Below are positions 11,660 through 22,288 of a DNA stretch of 64,000 bases, piece by piece. The notes beneath the pieces are model-generated. The model was not told the origin of the DNA, ran no database searches, and saw only the letters and a list, made by a program, of their open reading frames with translations. The stretch spans positions 6,869,219-6,933,218 of the forward strand of contig NC_064046.1 in the NCBI RefSeq assembly GCF_932526225.1, written 5' to 3'. The stretch is from Nematostella vectensis (taxonomy: Eukaryota; Cnidaria; Anthozoa; Actiniaria; Edwardsiidae). How positions within the stretch are numbered: position 1 is the first letter of the stretch; each line of letters opens with the position of its first letter. A program made the position numbers and the translations under genes.

Positions 11660-12308
11660 CAATATCAACATTTGCCAGCGAGACAACGTACCTTAAACTG
11701 ATTTTGATCGTGGTCTTGCGCGAACCTGTCGTATCATATTCCTCGTTCAAAAATTCCCGCGCTTTCTAGACAGCTAGAAGAAACCCTATCACCTTTAAAA
11801 ATATATGTTCATCAGTTTATCACTTTTGGAATATCCCGATAACTTCGAAATTGTCAGTCAGAGTATTTGGGTCACTGACGTCAACCATCACCGTTTTGTC
11901 AGCCTTTTCTCTTACGATTGCAAAGTGATTCGGATTCTTAAGTTGTTTACCCGATAAGCCTTGTCTTTGGGCCAACATTGTAAAAATGTTGATTATAACA
12001 AAAAAAGGTTGTTATGTTCAGTTACGGCTTGATTACGTTAATTTAGAAATATGTAAACCTCCATTAAGCGGCCCCCAAACTAAGATTTTTGATTGCAGCC
12101 AATAAAAGACCAAAAAGCAACAAGTCAAAGTCGGGAGACGTTCGAACACCCAAACCTAAGGTAATTTCCGGCTCTTTGTCTCTTGAAGCCATTTTGGTTT
12201 CATCCATAGTTAACTGTTAACCAACTAATTTTCATTGCTGCTTATATACTCTAAAAGGTTGATGCACGCTCGAACCTCTGTTGCGTATTGCTATTTTTGT
12301 TTGTTCAG

Positions 12309-13110
12309 GAACTGCAAAATAGTGTACAAGGCGAAAAGATAAGAAATATAATGAGCAGGAGAAGGTTCCCAGAGGATGACCTCGAGGTTTCCAGTGTTTC
12401 GGCCTCTGCCTCATCATCCACTTCACGCCCCACTAATGCTTTACAACCACTTAAACCCCCATCTAATACTCCACAACAACTCACAACCCCTCCGCATCAA
12501 TCTAATACCCCACGACCACTCACACCCCTTTCGCGTCAATCTAATAACCCACGACCACACAAACCCCCTCCGCGTCAATCTAATACAACACAACCACCAG
12601 CATATCCTCCGCGTCAATCTTATGCCTTACAACAAACCACACCGCTACACACTTAACAACCACTCCGGCCCACTCCACGTCGTCCATCAGACACCCCACA
12701 ACCATTCACACCCCCCTCCACGCCCATTTGATGACTTGCGTCCACTTTCATCCACTCCACGCCAATCCACAACCAGACCAAAGTTTACTCCGTTCACACA
12801 CACCACGTCACAGTTTACTTCATCTTATTCTTTGCAAGCCACTAATACTTTAATGCGAACAGCACTTAATGCATCTAATAATTGGCAAGTCAATTCTTCA
12901 ATAACTGGCGATTCTAACCTATCACTCGAATACGACACTCCTGATCCATTAATTACTAACTCCTTTTCCAGTTATTCCGCTATGTTGGAAGATGAGCAAC
13001 CCAACAACTGGGAAACATTCGCTCATAGCACTACTTCTGCCATCCAAGACCTCAAGGCAGAGGTCGAAACACTTAAACAAGAGGTCAAAAACCTGAAAAG
13101 AAAACTAAAG
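12309..13110 (+). pseudogene. BEN gene exon 5: Pro-rich region and coiled coil
   Basis: Begins in phase 0 after TTGTTCAG. The first part is low-complexity with imperfect ~48-bp repeats encoding PPRQSNTPRPLTP-like units. The frame stops at 12654-12656. Reading resumes after a C-run near 12712 in the frame that begins RPFDDLRPLSSTPRQS and ends with the heptad-like segment LKAEVETLKQEVKNLKRKLK before donor GTGAGT at 13111. The Pro-rich part is probably disordered and the coiled coil suggests self-association. Confidence 0.7.
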
Positions 13111-13688
13111 GTGAGTTTATACCGTGTGATTATGCTAAAGTTGCAATACTTATGACAAAAACGAATAGGTTGTTGTTGGTTAAACGGCGGCTTCGATATT
13201 CTGAATCCGCTCCCTGGATATGAGGAACTTGGCTCTCAAACACAGGATATAAATATTATTTGGGCACAAATTCAAATTATGTCATTCGGTACTTTTATCC
13301 CGCCTTGGATTTTAAGATTTTGTAAATTATGTATCTTATATTAGTAGCCGAATGCAGTGAATATAAGACTATCAGCAAGTAGTTTTGGATTTTTCAAAGG
13401 CTGTGACTGTGTGGTTTTTGCACATTGTAATAGTCCTTGTCCGCTGTTATCCCATAAAGAATATTAATTTTCTTTTTTTGTATTTTTATAGGTTAACAAA
13501 GATGTTCCTGCAGAGGATCAACCCAGTCCAGTGGTACGTTTCGATAAAACATCAAACAAACAATATAACCAGAACAGAGAACTCGTATAGACTATATACA
13601 TGCCTGGTTGCTTATACACCGATTTTAGCTGTTTTCAATTTATTTTTGAATTTATTCTTTACGGTCACAACAAAAGCAGAAAATTAAG

Positions 13689-14008
13689 TACCTCTCAAAG
13701 CCCCTGGAAGGGATGAAAAGGCTCCTCTCAGACCTCTTCACCGAAGAAGAACTCATGCGGTGTACTCTGAAGGGGAAGGGGAGGTCCAGGGATGTCCTGG
13801 ACAGCAACAAGCTGCAGATGATTTATGGTGAGTCACAACAGTGTGAGAAATGCAGAAAGGTATCACTTACTCAACTGCAACTACCATTGTTTTTGCAGGT
13901 GCAATGAGAGGAAATTATGGGATGACAGATGAGAAAGTGGACCAGCTGATTAGAAATCAGCAAAAATCCTTAAAAGACAAAACCAAAAAAAGTCTTCAGT
14001 ACAGCTAA
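13689..14008 (+). CDS. BEN domain exons 7-8 (13689-13827 and 13899-14008)
   Basis: Exon 7 includes MKRLLSDLFTEEELMRCTLK and LDSNKLQMIY. After donor GTGAGT and acceptor TTTTTGCAG, exon 8 continues GAMRGNYGMTDEKVDQLIRN to a TAA at 14006-14008. The order 'LF(T)xEEL ... (S/T)LxGK ... LD..KL..I ... (F/Y)xxxxxxVxxxIxxKxxD'-like is the BEN-domain pattern. The frame is intact across the splice (phase 1). Upstream exons of the same gene are damaged, so expression of the domain depends on whether those lesions are real. Confidence 0.75.
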
Positions 14009-14309
14009 GTGAAATTTCCATTGTCTGTGTAAAATGTTCGCTTTAGAGGTTTTTTTTAATCATAGAGATATATTAGCTTGCCTAGCACTTTTTGTTGTAT
14101 ACCAACTTTTTGTCGAATCTGGTTTTGTCTTTTAACGATTTTTGCTGATTTCTATAACGTTATAGAAGGCACTGTTCACGTTGTATCCGAAAATTATAAA
14201 GTTGATATCAAATATATAAAGATATAAAGTTGATTATTAAATTTTGAGATAATTGTAATTTAGTTCTGTATTATAAAAAATTACATTTCTTGCTGGAAAA
14301 TATTGCTAG

Positions 14310-14573
14310 CTACTTGTAATAAATTAACGGATATTCAAGAAAGTCGTATGATATTCTGCAAAATGACAATATATCGCAAAATAAAATATATATCGCAAAA
14401 TAAAATGTTATTGTCGACAACAATAACCTAAATTTCCTACAATTCCGAAAAATCTCATAATATCCGATTATGTATTCACTAAAATCCAAGAAAATTCCGA
14501 AAAATCTCAAAATATCCGATTATGCATTCACTAAAATCCAATATTGCCTAAGAATATCGCACTTTATTGCAAA
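14310..14573. repeat. AATATC-rich repeat, left part, split by a retrotransposon
   Basis: Repeated CCGAAAAATCT, AATATCCGATTATGNATTCA and ACTAAAATCCAA phrases. It is the left portion of the repeat whose right portion is 19063-19338, with the gypsy element inserted between. The AGAAA bases at 14574-14578 are the target duplication. Confidence 0.6.
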
Positions 14574-14578
14574 AGAAA

Positions 14579-14701
14579 TGTAATGTATTTGAGAAAAACC
14601 TTAGGATCAAAACGAATAAACAGTAATGGCGGACTCTCGTTGTTTATTGCTGTTACCCAGAAAACCTTGCGGTCATACAAACAGGAATCCCAAACATTAC
14701 A
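14579..14701 (-). repeat. 3' LTR (123 bp)
   Basis: Bounded by TGTAATG and CATTACA, identical by eye to 18935-19057. AGAAA lies immediately outside. Confidence 0.95.
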
Positions 14702-14716
14702 TACTGCCCCACCCAA
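14702..14716 (-). promoter_or_regulatory. Polypurine tract
   Basis: On the minus strand TTGGGTGGGGCAGTA directly precedes the 3' LTR, the position where plus-strand cDNA priming occurs in LTR elements. Confidence 0.7.
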
Positions 14717-14886
14717 GTTTACAACTAAAAGATACTTGCTTGCTGAGGCCAGTAAAACTATCAAATTTATACACACAACATGTCAATAAGTAAAAAACAA
14801 CAACAATGTCCATGACAAGTTCTTGACAAGTTGTCAATCCATCAGATCCGGAAAAATGTACACAGTGTGTGATATGCTGCTTAAAA

Positions 14887-17800
14887 TTAACATACATAGT
14901 CTTTGAGGTGAGTAGGTGTGGTTTTGAGTCGAGTACTTCTTCGCAGAGTACTTGCAGGTTCAGAAGCTGGAAGCTCTGTCTTCTTCGGTTCCAATGAAGG
15001 TTCTGGAACTGTGATCTCAGGTTCCTTAAATTCCTCTGGAATCTGCTTGGGTACAGTTGTTTGCATTGGAACTTGGGCCAATTCTGTTGAACTCTGAAGA
15101 TCATTGGCGACTGTGGGTGTGCTTGTCCTCAGGCGAAGATGGTCAACATGTCGTCGAAACACTCCACCTGAACTGAGTTGAACGACATACGAAACCGGTC
15201 CTGACTGTTGAATAATTGTTCCACATAACCACTTTGGACCATATGAAAAATTCTTGACAAATACTGGGTCATTCACTTGAAATTCTCTGAGTGGCACTAG
15301 ATTGTCGTGTTGTTTCTTCTGTGCGAGCTGTTTATCTTCTACACGAGTGCGAATTGTGTCCTGACTAAGGGGGTTTACCAGGTCCAAGCGCGTCTTCAGC
15401 TTCCGGTTCATTAATAGCTCACCAGGTGTTTTACCAGTGGTTGCATGAGGTGTGGTACGATAGCTTAGTAGAAATCTGCTTAACTTCGTGTCTAAGTTTT
15501 CCTTTTCCCCTCCCATCTTCTTCATTGTTTCCTTGAAAGTGCGAACATATCTTTCAGCAAATCCATTGGATGCTGGGTGTTTAGGTGCTGAAGTGATGTG
15601 TTTTATGCCATTCTCAGACATAAAAAGGGCAAATTCTTCACCTATGAAGGCAGTTGCATTATCAGATACAATGATATCAGGCAGTCCATGTACTGAGAAG
15701 CATTCTCTTAACTTCTGGATGGTTACTGCAGCAGTACTGGAGTTTGTCTTGAATACCTCGATCCACTTACTATAGGCATCACCGATCACCAGGAACATGT
15801 GTCCTTCGAAAGGTCCTGCATAGTCAATATGTATGCGAGACCAAGGTCTAGACGGCCACTCCCACGGATGTAGGGGTGCAGTAGAAGGTGCCTTAGCATT
15901 ACTTTGGCAGCTTGTGCAATCTTTCACCTTTTGCTCAATATCCGCGTCCAGGCCAGGCCACCAGAAATAGCTTCGGGCTAACATTTTCATGCGAACCATT
16001 CCAGGATGTCCATCATGTAGTTCCTGGAGAAGCTTGACTCTTCCTTGAGGAGGAATGACTACGCGAGAGCCCCAGAGTAGACAGCCATCCTGACAGCTAA
16101 GTTGGTGCTTTCTATCAGAGTAGGGCTTGAACTCAATGCGATCATTTGAATTGGGCCAACCGGACATTACTTGGTGTCGTACTGCACTAAGAATAGGATC
16201 TTTTGAGGTCCAACGCTCAATGTCCTTGACTTTAACGGGTGTGTTGACTTCAAGATGATTCATTACAAACATAATGTCGCCAGGCACTGGAACATTTCTG
16301 GTTTCATTTGGCAATGGCAGCCGGCTCAGGCCATCGGCATTACCATTTTTCTGGCCTTCTCGATATACTAAAGTGTATGAGTAGCCTGACAGGAATACCG
16401 CCCACCTCAATATGCGTGGTGAGGCTGAGGTCGGTATTTGTTTAGTTGACTGTAGCAGACCCAGCAGGGGTTTGTGATCAGTGTAGATGGTAAAACTCCG
16501 TCCATATAAGTATGAGTGGAACTTCCTCACCCCGAACATGATGGCTGCTGCCTCTTTGTCGAGCTGTGAATAGTTCTTTTCGGCTGGGGACAGAGTACGT
16601 GAGGCATATGAAATAGGACGTTCAGTCCCATCATCCATCACATGTGAAATAACACAACCAAGACCATATGGTGATGCGTCACAAGCAAGGGTTAACTCTC
16701 TTTCCAAGCTGTAATGCACTAGAAGTTGTGAAGAGTGAAGTGTGGACTTGGCTTGGTTCCAAGATTCTTCATGTGCTTCACTCCAGTTCCAAGGTGTATC
16801 TTTGACTAACAGCTGATGTAAAGGAGATAGTATTGTAGTGATGTTAGGTATGTAACAAGCGTAATAGTTAAGCATGCCTAAAAAGGCTTGCAGTTCTTTC
16901 AGATTAGAAGGTCTCGGTGACTCTTGAATTGCTTTGATTTTCTCGTCAAGGGGGTGGATACCATCTTTGTCTATGCGGTGTCCCAGGTAAGTGACTTCAG
17001 GTGCTTGAAAAATGCACTTCGAACGTTTAAGACGGACGCCAGCTTTGTCCAGACGTGACAGGACTTCTGTTAGACTTTTGAGATGATCTGCTGATGTCTT
17101 CCCGGCAATGAGAATATCATCTATTCTTACTACAACATTCGGAATACCCTGCAGTAAATTTTCCATTGTGCGTTGGAAAATCCCAGGGGCTGAGGCAATG
17201 CCGTAGCACAGTCTATTGTACTCAAATAGGCCTTTATGAGTGGTGATAGTGGTGTACTTCTTTGATTCTTCATCTAACTCAAGTTGTTGATAAGCTTGAC
17301 TCAGATCTAGTTTTGTAAACTGCACTCCACCTCCAAGTTGAGCTAGCAGATCCTCTGTTTTAGGAATTGGGTAATTGTCAAGTTTGCTAACTTGGTTCAA
17401 AGTAACTTTGAAGTCTCCACAAATGCGTATAGACTCATCAGATTTGACAATGGGCACAATGGGTGTTGCCCATTCCGAAAATTGAACTGGACGAATTGTT
17501 CCTTCTTCTAACAAACGGTCCAATTCTCTCTCTACCTTCTGACGTCGTGCATATTCTACCGTGCGAGGTTTGAAGTACTTGGGTTTGGCTTGAGGATCAA
17601 CGTATATCTTTGCTTTCACTCCTTGAATTGTCCCTAGTCCTTCCTTGAATAAATTTTCATGTTTCTTTAGCAGGTCAGACACATCAGGGGATACAACTTG
17701 AACTAGGAAAATCTCTGGCCATGACAACTTAACATGTTGTAACCAATCTCGTCCAAAGAGACTGGGCACCTTGCCTTGTACAACTATAACTGGCAAGTGT

Positions 17801-18909
17801 TCAAAGAAGTCCTTGTACTTGACTTCCACTACAAGCTTTCCTAAAACTGGAATTGTCTCCCCGGTGTATGTTTTCAAGGTTAGCTTGGTATCTTGCAGAT
17901 TGAGAGATGAACCCTCAATGTTCTTCAATTGATCAAAAATGTCCTCTCCGATTACGGAAAGTGATGCACCAGTGTCCAGTTCCATTTGAACTTTAAGACC
18001 ATTTAATTCAACATCTACTACATACGGATTTTGGCGGTTGCCTTGACTGACAGCAAACAATGGATATATATCTTCATCTTCTATTTCTTTATCAGTATCC
18101 AGGACATGAATTGCTGGTTTCCCTTGTTTTGGATGGTGGTTTGAATTTGGCTTGGTTGTCTCGGACGACTTTTTTGCTTTTTTGAGACATTTGGCAACAA
18201 TATGTCCTTTCTTTTTACAATAATGGCACGTGGCCTCCTTGAAACGACATTTTGACGGGTGGTGATTTTTTCCACAACGATAACACTCTTTATTTTCGCT
18301 TTTAGAACGCGATAAGGGCGAAGAACTGACCTTTTTTACAGATGCAGACGTTGAACTTAACGTAGAAGGAGCAGATTGAAGCTCGGCCATGTGCTGTGCG
18401 GTCGTTTCCATAGACGAAGCAATGTCGTAAGCTTTTTTGAAAGTTAAGTTCTCTTCTGATAGCAAACGCCTTTGGATTCTTTCATTGTTAATTCCAGACA
18501 CCAGACGATCACGCAGCATATTTTCCAGACTGCCACCAAAATTGCAGTATTCTGCCATGTTTCGTAGAGCCGCTACAAAGTCAGACACGTTCTCCCCGCT
18601 CAATCTGAAACGGTTATTGAACTTGTGCCGTTGCACGCTTTCACTCGGTTTTGGGTTGAAGTGGCTCTTTACCAAGGTGCACAAGTCAGCATAAGATTTC
18701 TCTCCAGGTTTCGCTGGGGCCAGCAGATCAGACATTAATTTGTAGGTTTTTTTCCCTACCGAACTGAGGAGGATTGCACGGCGTATTTTCAAGTCATCGT
18801 CAGACGTAGTTACTCCGTTTGCTTCAAAATAGAAGTTTAGACGCTCGATATACTGTTCCCATGAATCAGAATCTCTGTCGAATTCGTCTATTTTGCCGTA
18901 GGTTGCCAT
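14887..18909 (-). CDS. Gag-Pol polyprotein, Ty3/gypsy
   Basis: A single fused frame. The open frame runs from 18966 (1359 codons), but its first 19 codons lie mostly in the LTR, so the ATG at 18909 (MATYGKIDEF) is the likely start. Numbering from 18966: gag about 20-220; two CCHC knuckles at C228-C240 and C247-C260; protease LDTGAS with D331; RT with LDLSQAYQQLEL (D554) and the catalytic box RIDD at 614-617; RNase H from CDASPYGLG (D763); integrase zinc module near 980-1020 (HDGHPG...CTSC); DDE core D1048, D1102, E1138 with 35 residues between the last two; a GPY/F-like segment near GPKWLCGTII. No gag-pol frameshift is used. The RT box has Arg where Tyr is usual; I cannot say whether that is normal for this lineage. 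It copies its own RNA into DNA and integrates it. Confidence 0.95.
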   Translation of the reverse strand: MATYGKIDEFDRDSDSWEQYIERLNFYFEANGVTTSDDDLKIRRAILLSSVGKKTYKLMSDLLAPAKPGEKSYADLCTLVKSHFNPKPSESVQRHKFNNRFRLSGENVSDFVAALRNMAEYCNFGGSLENMLRDRLVSGINNERIQRRLLSEENLTFKKAYDIASSMETTAQHMAELQSAPSTLSSTSASVKKVSSSPLSRSKSENKECYRCGKNHHPSKCRFKEATCHYCKKKGHIVAKCLKKAKKSSETTKPNSNHHPKQGKPAIHVLDTDKEIEDEDIYPLFAVSQGNRQNPYVVDVELNGLKVQMELDTGASLSVIGEDIFDQLKNIEGSSLNLQDTKLTLKTYTGETIPVLGKLVVEVKYKDFFEHLPVIVVQGKVPSLFGRDWLQHVKLSWPEIFLVQVVSPDVSDLLKKHENLFKEGLGTIQGVKAKIYVDPQAKPKYFKPRTVEYARRQKVERELDRLLEEGTIRPVQFSEWATPIVPIVKSDESIRICGDFKVTLNQVSKLDNYPIPKTEDLLAQLGGGVQFTKLDLSQAYQQLELDEESKKYTTITTHKGLFEYNRLCYGIASAPGIFQRTMENLLQGIPNVVVRIDDILIAGKTSADHLKSLTEVLSRLDKAGVRLKRSKCIFQAPEVTYLGHRIDKDGIHPLDEKIKAIQESPRPSNLKELQAFLGMLNYYACYIPNITTILSPLHQLLVKDTPWNWSEAHEESWNQAKSTLHSSQLLVHYSLERELTLACDASPYGLGCVISHVMDDGTERPISYASRTLSPAEKNYSQLDKEAAAIMFGVRKFHSYLYGRSFTIYTDHKPLLGLLQSTKQIPTSASPRILRWAVFLSGYSYTLVYREGQKNGNADGLSRLPLPNETRNVPVPGDIMFVMNHLEVNTPVKVKDIERWTSKDPILSAVRHQVMSGWPNSNDRIEFKPYSDRKHQLSCQDGCLLWGSRVVIPPQGRVKLLQELHDGHPGMVRMKMLARSYFWWPGLDADIEQKVKDCTSCQSNAKAPSTAPLHPWEWPSRPWSRIHIDYAGPFEGHMFLVIGDAYSKWIEVFKTNSSTAAVTIQKLRECFSVHGLPDIIVSDNATAFIGEEFALFMSENGIKHITSAPKHPASNGFAERYVRTFKETMKKMGGEKENLDTKLSRFLLSYRTTPHATTGKTPGELLMNRKLKTRLDLVNPLSQDTIRTRVEDKQLAQKKQHDNLVPLREFQVNDPVFVKNFSYGPKWLCGTIIQQSGPVSYVVQLSSGGVFRRHVDHLRLRTSTPTVANDLQSSTELAQVPMQTTVPKQIPEEFKEPEITVPEPSLEPKKTELPASEPASTLRRSTRLKTTPTHLKDYVC

Positions 18910-18913
18910 TTCC

Positions 18914-18931
18914 GAAATCCTCGTCGCCAAA
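18914..18931 (-). promoter_or_regulatory. Candidate tRNA primer-binding site
   Basis: On the minus strand TGGCGACGAGGATTTC begins three bases inside the 5' LTR. The leading TGG matches a tRNA CCA end. The tRNA is not identified. The old element's site starts with the same TGGCGACGAG. Confidence 0.7.
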
Positions 18932-18934
18932 AAA

Positions 18935-19057
18935 TGTAATGTATTTGAGAAAAACCTTAGGATCAAAACGAATAAACAGTAATGGCGGACTCTCGTTGTT
19001 TATTGCTGTTACCCAGAAAACCTTGCGGTCATACAAACAGGAATCCCAAACATTACA
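18935..19057 (-). repeat. 5' LTR (123 bp)
   Basis: Identical by eye to 14579-14701. It must hold the promoter and poly(A) functions; no clear TATA was identified. Confidence 0.95.
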
Positions 19058-19062
19058 AGAAA

Positions 19063-19338
19063 CAACGCATTTCCTGTCACATTCATGCATATTCCAAACA
19101 ATCGCATTATATCCAAATGGATATTCCAGAATATCGTAGAAAATCCTGTTTAAAGTAAGTCTATGCCTTTTGAGATATCTTAGAATATCCTGGAATATCG
19201 GTCCAAATTTACCGTGAAAATTCACACCTTGATCGTAGAATATCCTAGGAAATCGCAGGATGTTCTAAGATGAATATCGTGTTCAAGGATATTACAGAAA
19301 GTCTTGGAATATCACAGTTTCATTTCGCACGGACTCCC
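19063..19338. repeat. AATATC-rich repeat, right part
   Basis: Many GAATATCNTAGNAAATC-type words, ending TCATTTCGCACGGACTCCC, the inverted counterpart of the start of the 7951 copy. It continues 14310-14573 across the retrotransposon. Confidence 0.6.
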
Positions 19339-19339
19339 A

Positions 19340-21740
19340 AATGAATGCAATGAAGAAAAAACAGATTGAAAATGCTAACTTCTAATTTCAAACTAAACCC
19401 TTTCATTGATCTATGTTTGGGGTAGAGAGGAATCAAAGAATATCAATTGACTAAAAAATAATCGACGGGAGAGGAGATATAAAGTGAATTGACTCTACTT
19501 GAAAGGTTTGGTGAAAAAAATATAACAGTGATGAAAATAATTTGATTGAGCATTTCTTGACATTTCCCCTTTCCCATTATCTTAACCCTTTCACCACCAC
19601 AGGCCTCTAAAGAGGCCATGTCTTTGCTATCCAAGCTATGTGAACAGAATTCTATTATTGAAAAAGAACAAGGTTGTTGCTAGTGTTATAAAGTTTAAGT
19701 ATCTTGCCCTAAAAAACCCTTCCCCTTAATAAAAGTTCCATTAATGTACATTTGTAAAGCTACATTCTGACAAGCTTTGTTCTTGCGAAGAACAATGGAT
19801 GAAACAGGATTTCAAAGATGGAATATAGTGTCAGACACAATTTTAGATAAGAGGCAATGCTGAAGATTTAATGTACCATTTTAGTGGTGATTTTTCATCC
19901 CCATGGGAATTAATATCTACAAATATACATCCAGTAATGCATTATATTTTGGTGTTTTGAGAAACCCTGGATCTAACTATTCCAATGAAATAAATCTAAA
20001 CATCTAAAATAAATGTAATGGGCAAGATACTTGAAAAGAAAATCCTAAAAAGAAAATATAAGTGAAAGTAATAAATGAAAATTTCTAATTTAAAAATCAA
20101 ATCTGTTCATTAATTTATTTTTGGTGTAGAGGGGAAATAGCAAAGAGCATCAATTGCATAAAAATAGTCAACAGGGAGAAGAAAAAGGAAGAAATATGAC
20201 TCTTCCTTAAATGTCTGAAAAGAAAATATAATAACAATAATGTGATAATTATATTCAGTACTTTTCTAAAATATCCCCTTTCCCATTATCTTTAGGTTGA
20301 TAGAAAACTGTTTTCTTTACAGATTTATTATTTAAAAAGCAAAAGTTTGATTTTAGTTTTACATTATATAAGTATCTTGTTCTAAAAAAACCTATGAGTG
20401 TGTACTGCTGAATCACATAGTAATGAACTAGTCATTTGTGCCCCCTCCCTTATGGTCCCGCAGAAGTCAGGGGTTAATGTGGGGTTTAAGACCACTTTTT
20501 AACCAGAATATGTCAAGAGGGGTGGTGGTATTGACTGTTTTTTACTCTTAACTTGGAAACAGGCTTTTATTAAAGTTAAATCCCCCACCCTTCCCTGGGA
20601 CCATGGGTGTGGGGGTATCAAATGACTAGTGAATAAGAACATCCTACTGTTCTCTTTAAGACATGATTTTAAATTCTCATGTCTGCCAGTCTTTAGCATT
20701 CATCTTGGCCCTCAGGTAGTTCCTGGTTCATAAAAGAGTGAAAACAATTATTTATTATAATTTTTTTTAAACAATCTTTTTATCAAGCCATTTATAATCT
20801 AACTAATTTTCCACAACTATTTGAAAAAAAATAAACACATGAGATGCAAGATGCATCAATACATATTGAAAATGGGTTTTTTTATCCTCGGTAAGGAAAA
20901 TTTCTCTTGTAAGTTGAAAAAGCTGCTGTATCTTCTAAGGATAACTATTATATTTTGAAATATTTGAGTTGACAAAAACAAACAGGTCTCTTTTATTTCT
21001 CTTTCGGATAGGCCTTTTGATTACTGTACACGAAGTTTTTACACAATTACAATGCAGAACGAGAATTTAACTCAACAGAATTGGGCTTAACAGTTTCAGC
21101 TTATTATGCATTTTACACAAACAAGCTAAGTATGCCAGATGTGGCATACTTGATAAATAAACTAAATGAAAAATAAACTAATTCTGCATTACTGATTCTA
21201 GTTTGCTTTATTTGAGGTATTTGCTCATACTCTCAATAGAAAATGATAGCCTTAGTCTTTTTTCATAATCGTCTGATAATAAATCCGTGAAAAACCTTTC
21301 TAACATATACTTAACTTAAAGGCACTCAGTTCAAAACCGTTTGTGTTTTAAAACAATACCTACTGGATGTACACATAAAACCATAATAGTTGTGCACGTA
21401 CCTCTTTTATCACCACGTGAAAGGTCGTCCATGGTCACAGTGGCAATAATAAACTTCTCAATATTCATTTTCTTGTTTCGCTTTGCTGGTTTGCGTTGTT
21501 CATAAAAGAACTTTGAAGCATAAGCGGGGAAGTTTGGGGGCGGTGGTAAAAAATGTGTAAACACGTAAGCTTTATTTCCAGTTAGACTGATTATAAACCG
21601 GTTATGTCCAGTTTGGTGATTGAGTAAACATCATCATGACTTCATCGTGATTGACGTGTCACTTGACGATGACTCCTTTCTAGTTGGGGCCGAGTGGGGC
21701 CTGGGAGTTGCATGATTTACTGGATTGTGACACACAGGGT
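19340..21740. repeat. AT-rich dispersed repeat family, cluster 2
   Basis: Carries the same landmarks as 5200-6950: GAAACCCTGGATC near 19968, CCTTTCCCATTATCTTTAGGTTGAT near 20277, and GCCCTCAGGTAGT followed by GTGAAAACAATTA near 20709-20750. No coding region is supported. Confidence 0.6.
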
Positions 21741-21784
21741 ACCCGAACGATGACCACAAAAACCGAGTCGCATAGTTATACCAT

Positions 21785-21832
21785 ATTTCTATACCTATGG
21801 AGCTCCGCGCGCGGCATGCGGCCGCGCTGGCT
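21785..21832. repeat. GC-rich 48-bp dispersed repeat, copy 2
   Basis: Nearly identical to 4751-4798, same orientation. Confidence 0.8.
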
Positions 21833-22288
21833 TCCCTAAAATGTACACCCCTAAAACCAAGAAAACAGGCCTTTTTTTAATTATCATATTATAGTGATGC
21901 AGCTACAAAGCTATGCAAGAATCCTAGTTTTTTTATATAGGAAATTGCCATTTAATTAAGAACCTGTCAGGACTTCCAAACACGAAGGCTCTTACTCACG
22001 GGTTTGTACTGTGTTGAAACTTTTTGACACAAAGGGAACATTTCTAGGAATAATGAGAACTCGAAAATTTTAGCCACGAAGATATACACTTAGACAATCA
22101 AAAACAACACCGGTAAAATAACCGTTTTTGAATTATCGCGTAAATCTCAAATTGATAAATTTTCTGAATGTTATAAAATAAAAAGGCAAAATTCCAAACA
22201 CAATTTCATTGGTGCAATCTGCAAATCGAACGTCAAAAACTGCAAGATAATTACAGCTTTGTGTTGATTCCAAAATTTTAATTCAACA

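Larger units (their letters stand above)
10402..14008 (+). pseudogene. BEN-domain gene, eight coding exons, damaged
   Basis: Exons by GT-AG and phase: 10402-10600, 11154-11219, 11459-11545, 12099-12160, 12309-13110, 13492-13533, 13689-13827 and 13899-14008. The product would have an N-terminal module starting MASKKFVVVEWVNN, a basic linker (ANKRPKSNKSKSGDVR), a long Pro/Ser/Thr/Gln-rich region, a coiled coil (LKAEVETLKQEVKNLKRKLK) and a C-terminal BEN domain. BEN domains bind DNA and act in chromatin and transcription control. Lesions are an in-frame TAG at about 10514, a TAA formed across the exon 2/3 junction, a TAA at 12654-12656 and a frame change in a C run near 12712. All splice sites look normal and the last three exons are open. 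It is therefore a recent pseudogene, a null allele, or partly mis-assembled. Confidence 0.75.
14579..19057 (-). mobile_element. Intact Ty3/gypsy LTR retrotransposon
   Basis: A 4479-bp element on the minus strand with identical 123-bp LTRs at 14579-14701 and 18935-19057 and a 5-bp target duplication AGAAA at 14574-14578 and 19058-19062. One long frame covers gag-pro-pol with no internal stop. LTR identity and an intact frame indicate a young, possibly still active insertion. It sits inside an older AATATC-rich repeat. The LTRs are unusually short for Ty3/gypsy but similar in size to those of the old element at 308-4110, suggesting related lineages. Confidence 0.95.

Noticed and set aside
12376-12650. 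Plus-strand frame beginning MTSRFPVFRPL
   Set aside because: The phase-correct exon frame from 12309 is the other one over this part; the His/Asn-rich reading is its shadow. The frame becomes real only after the C run near 12712.
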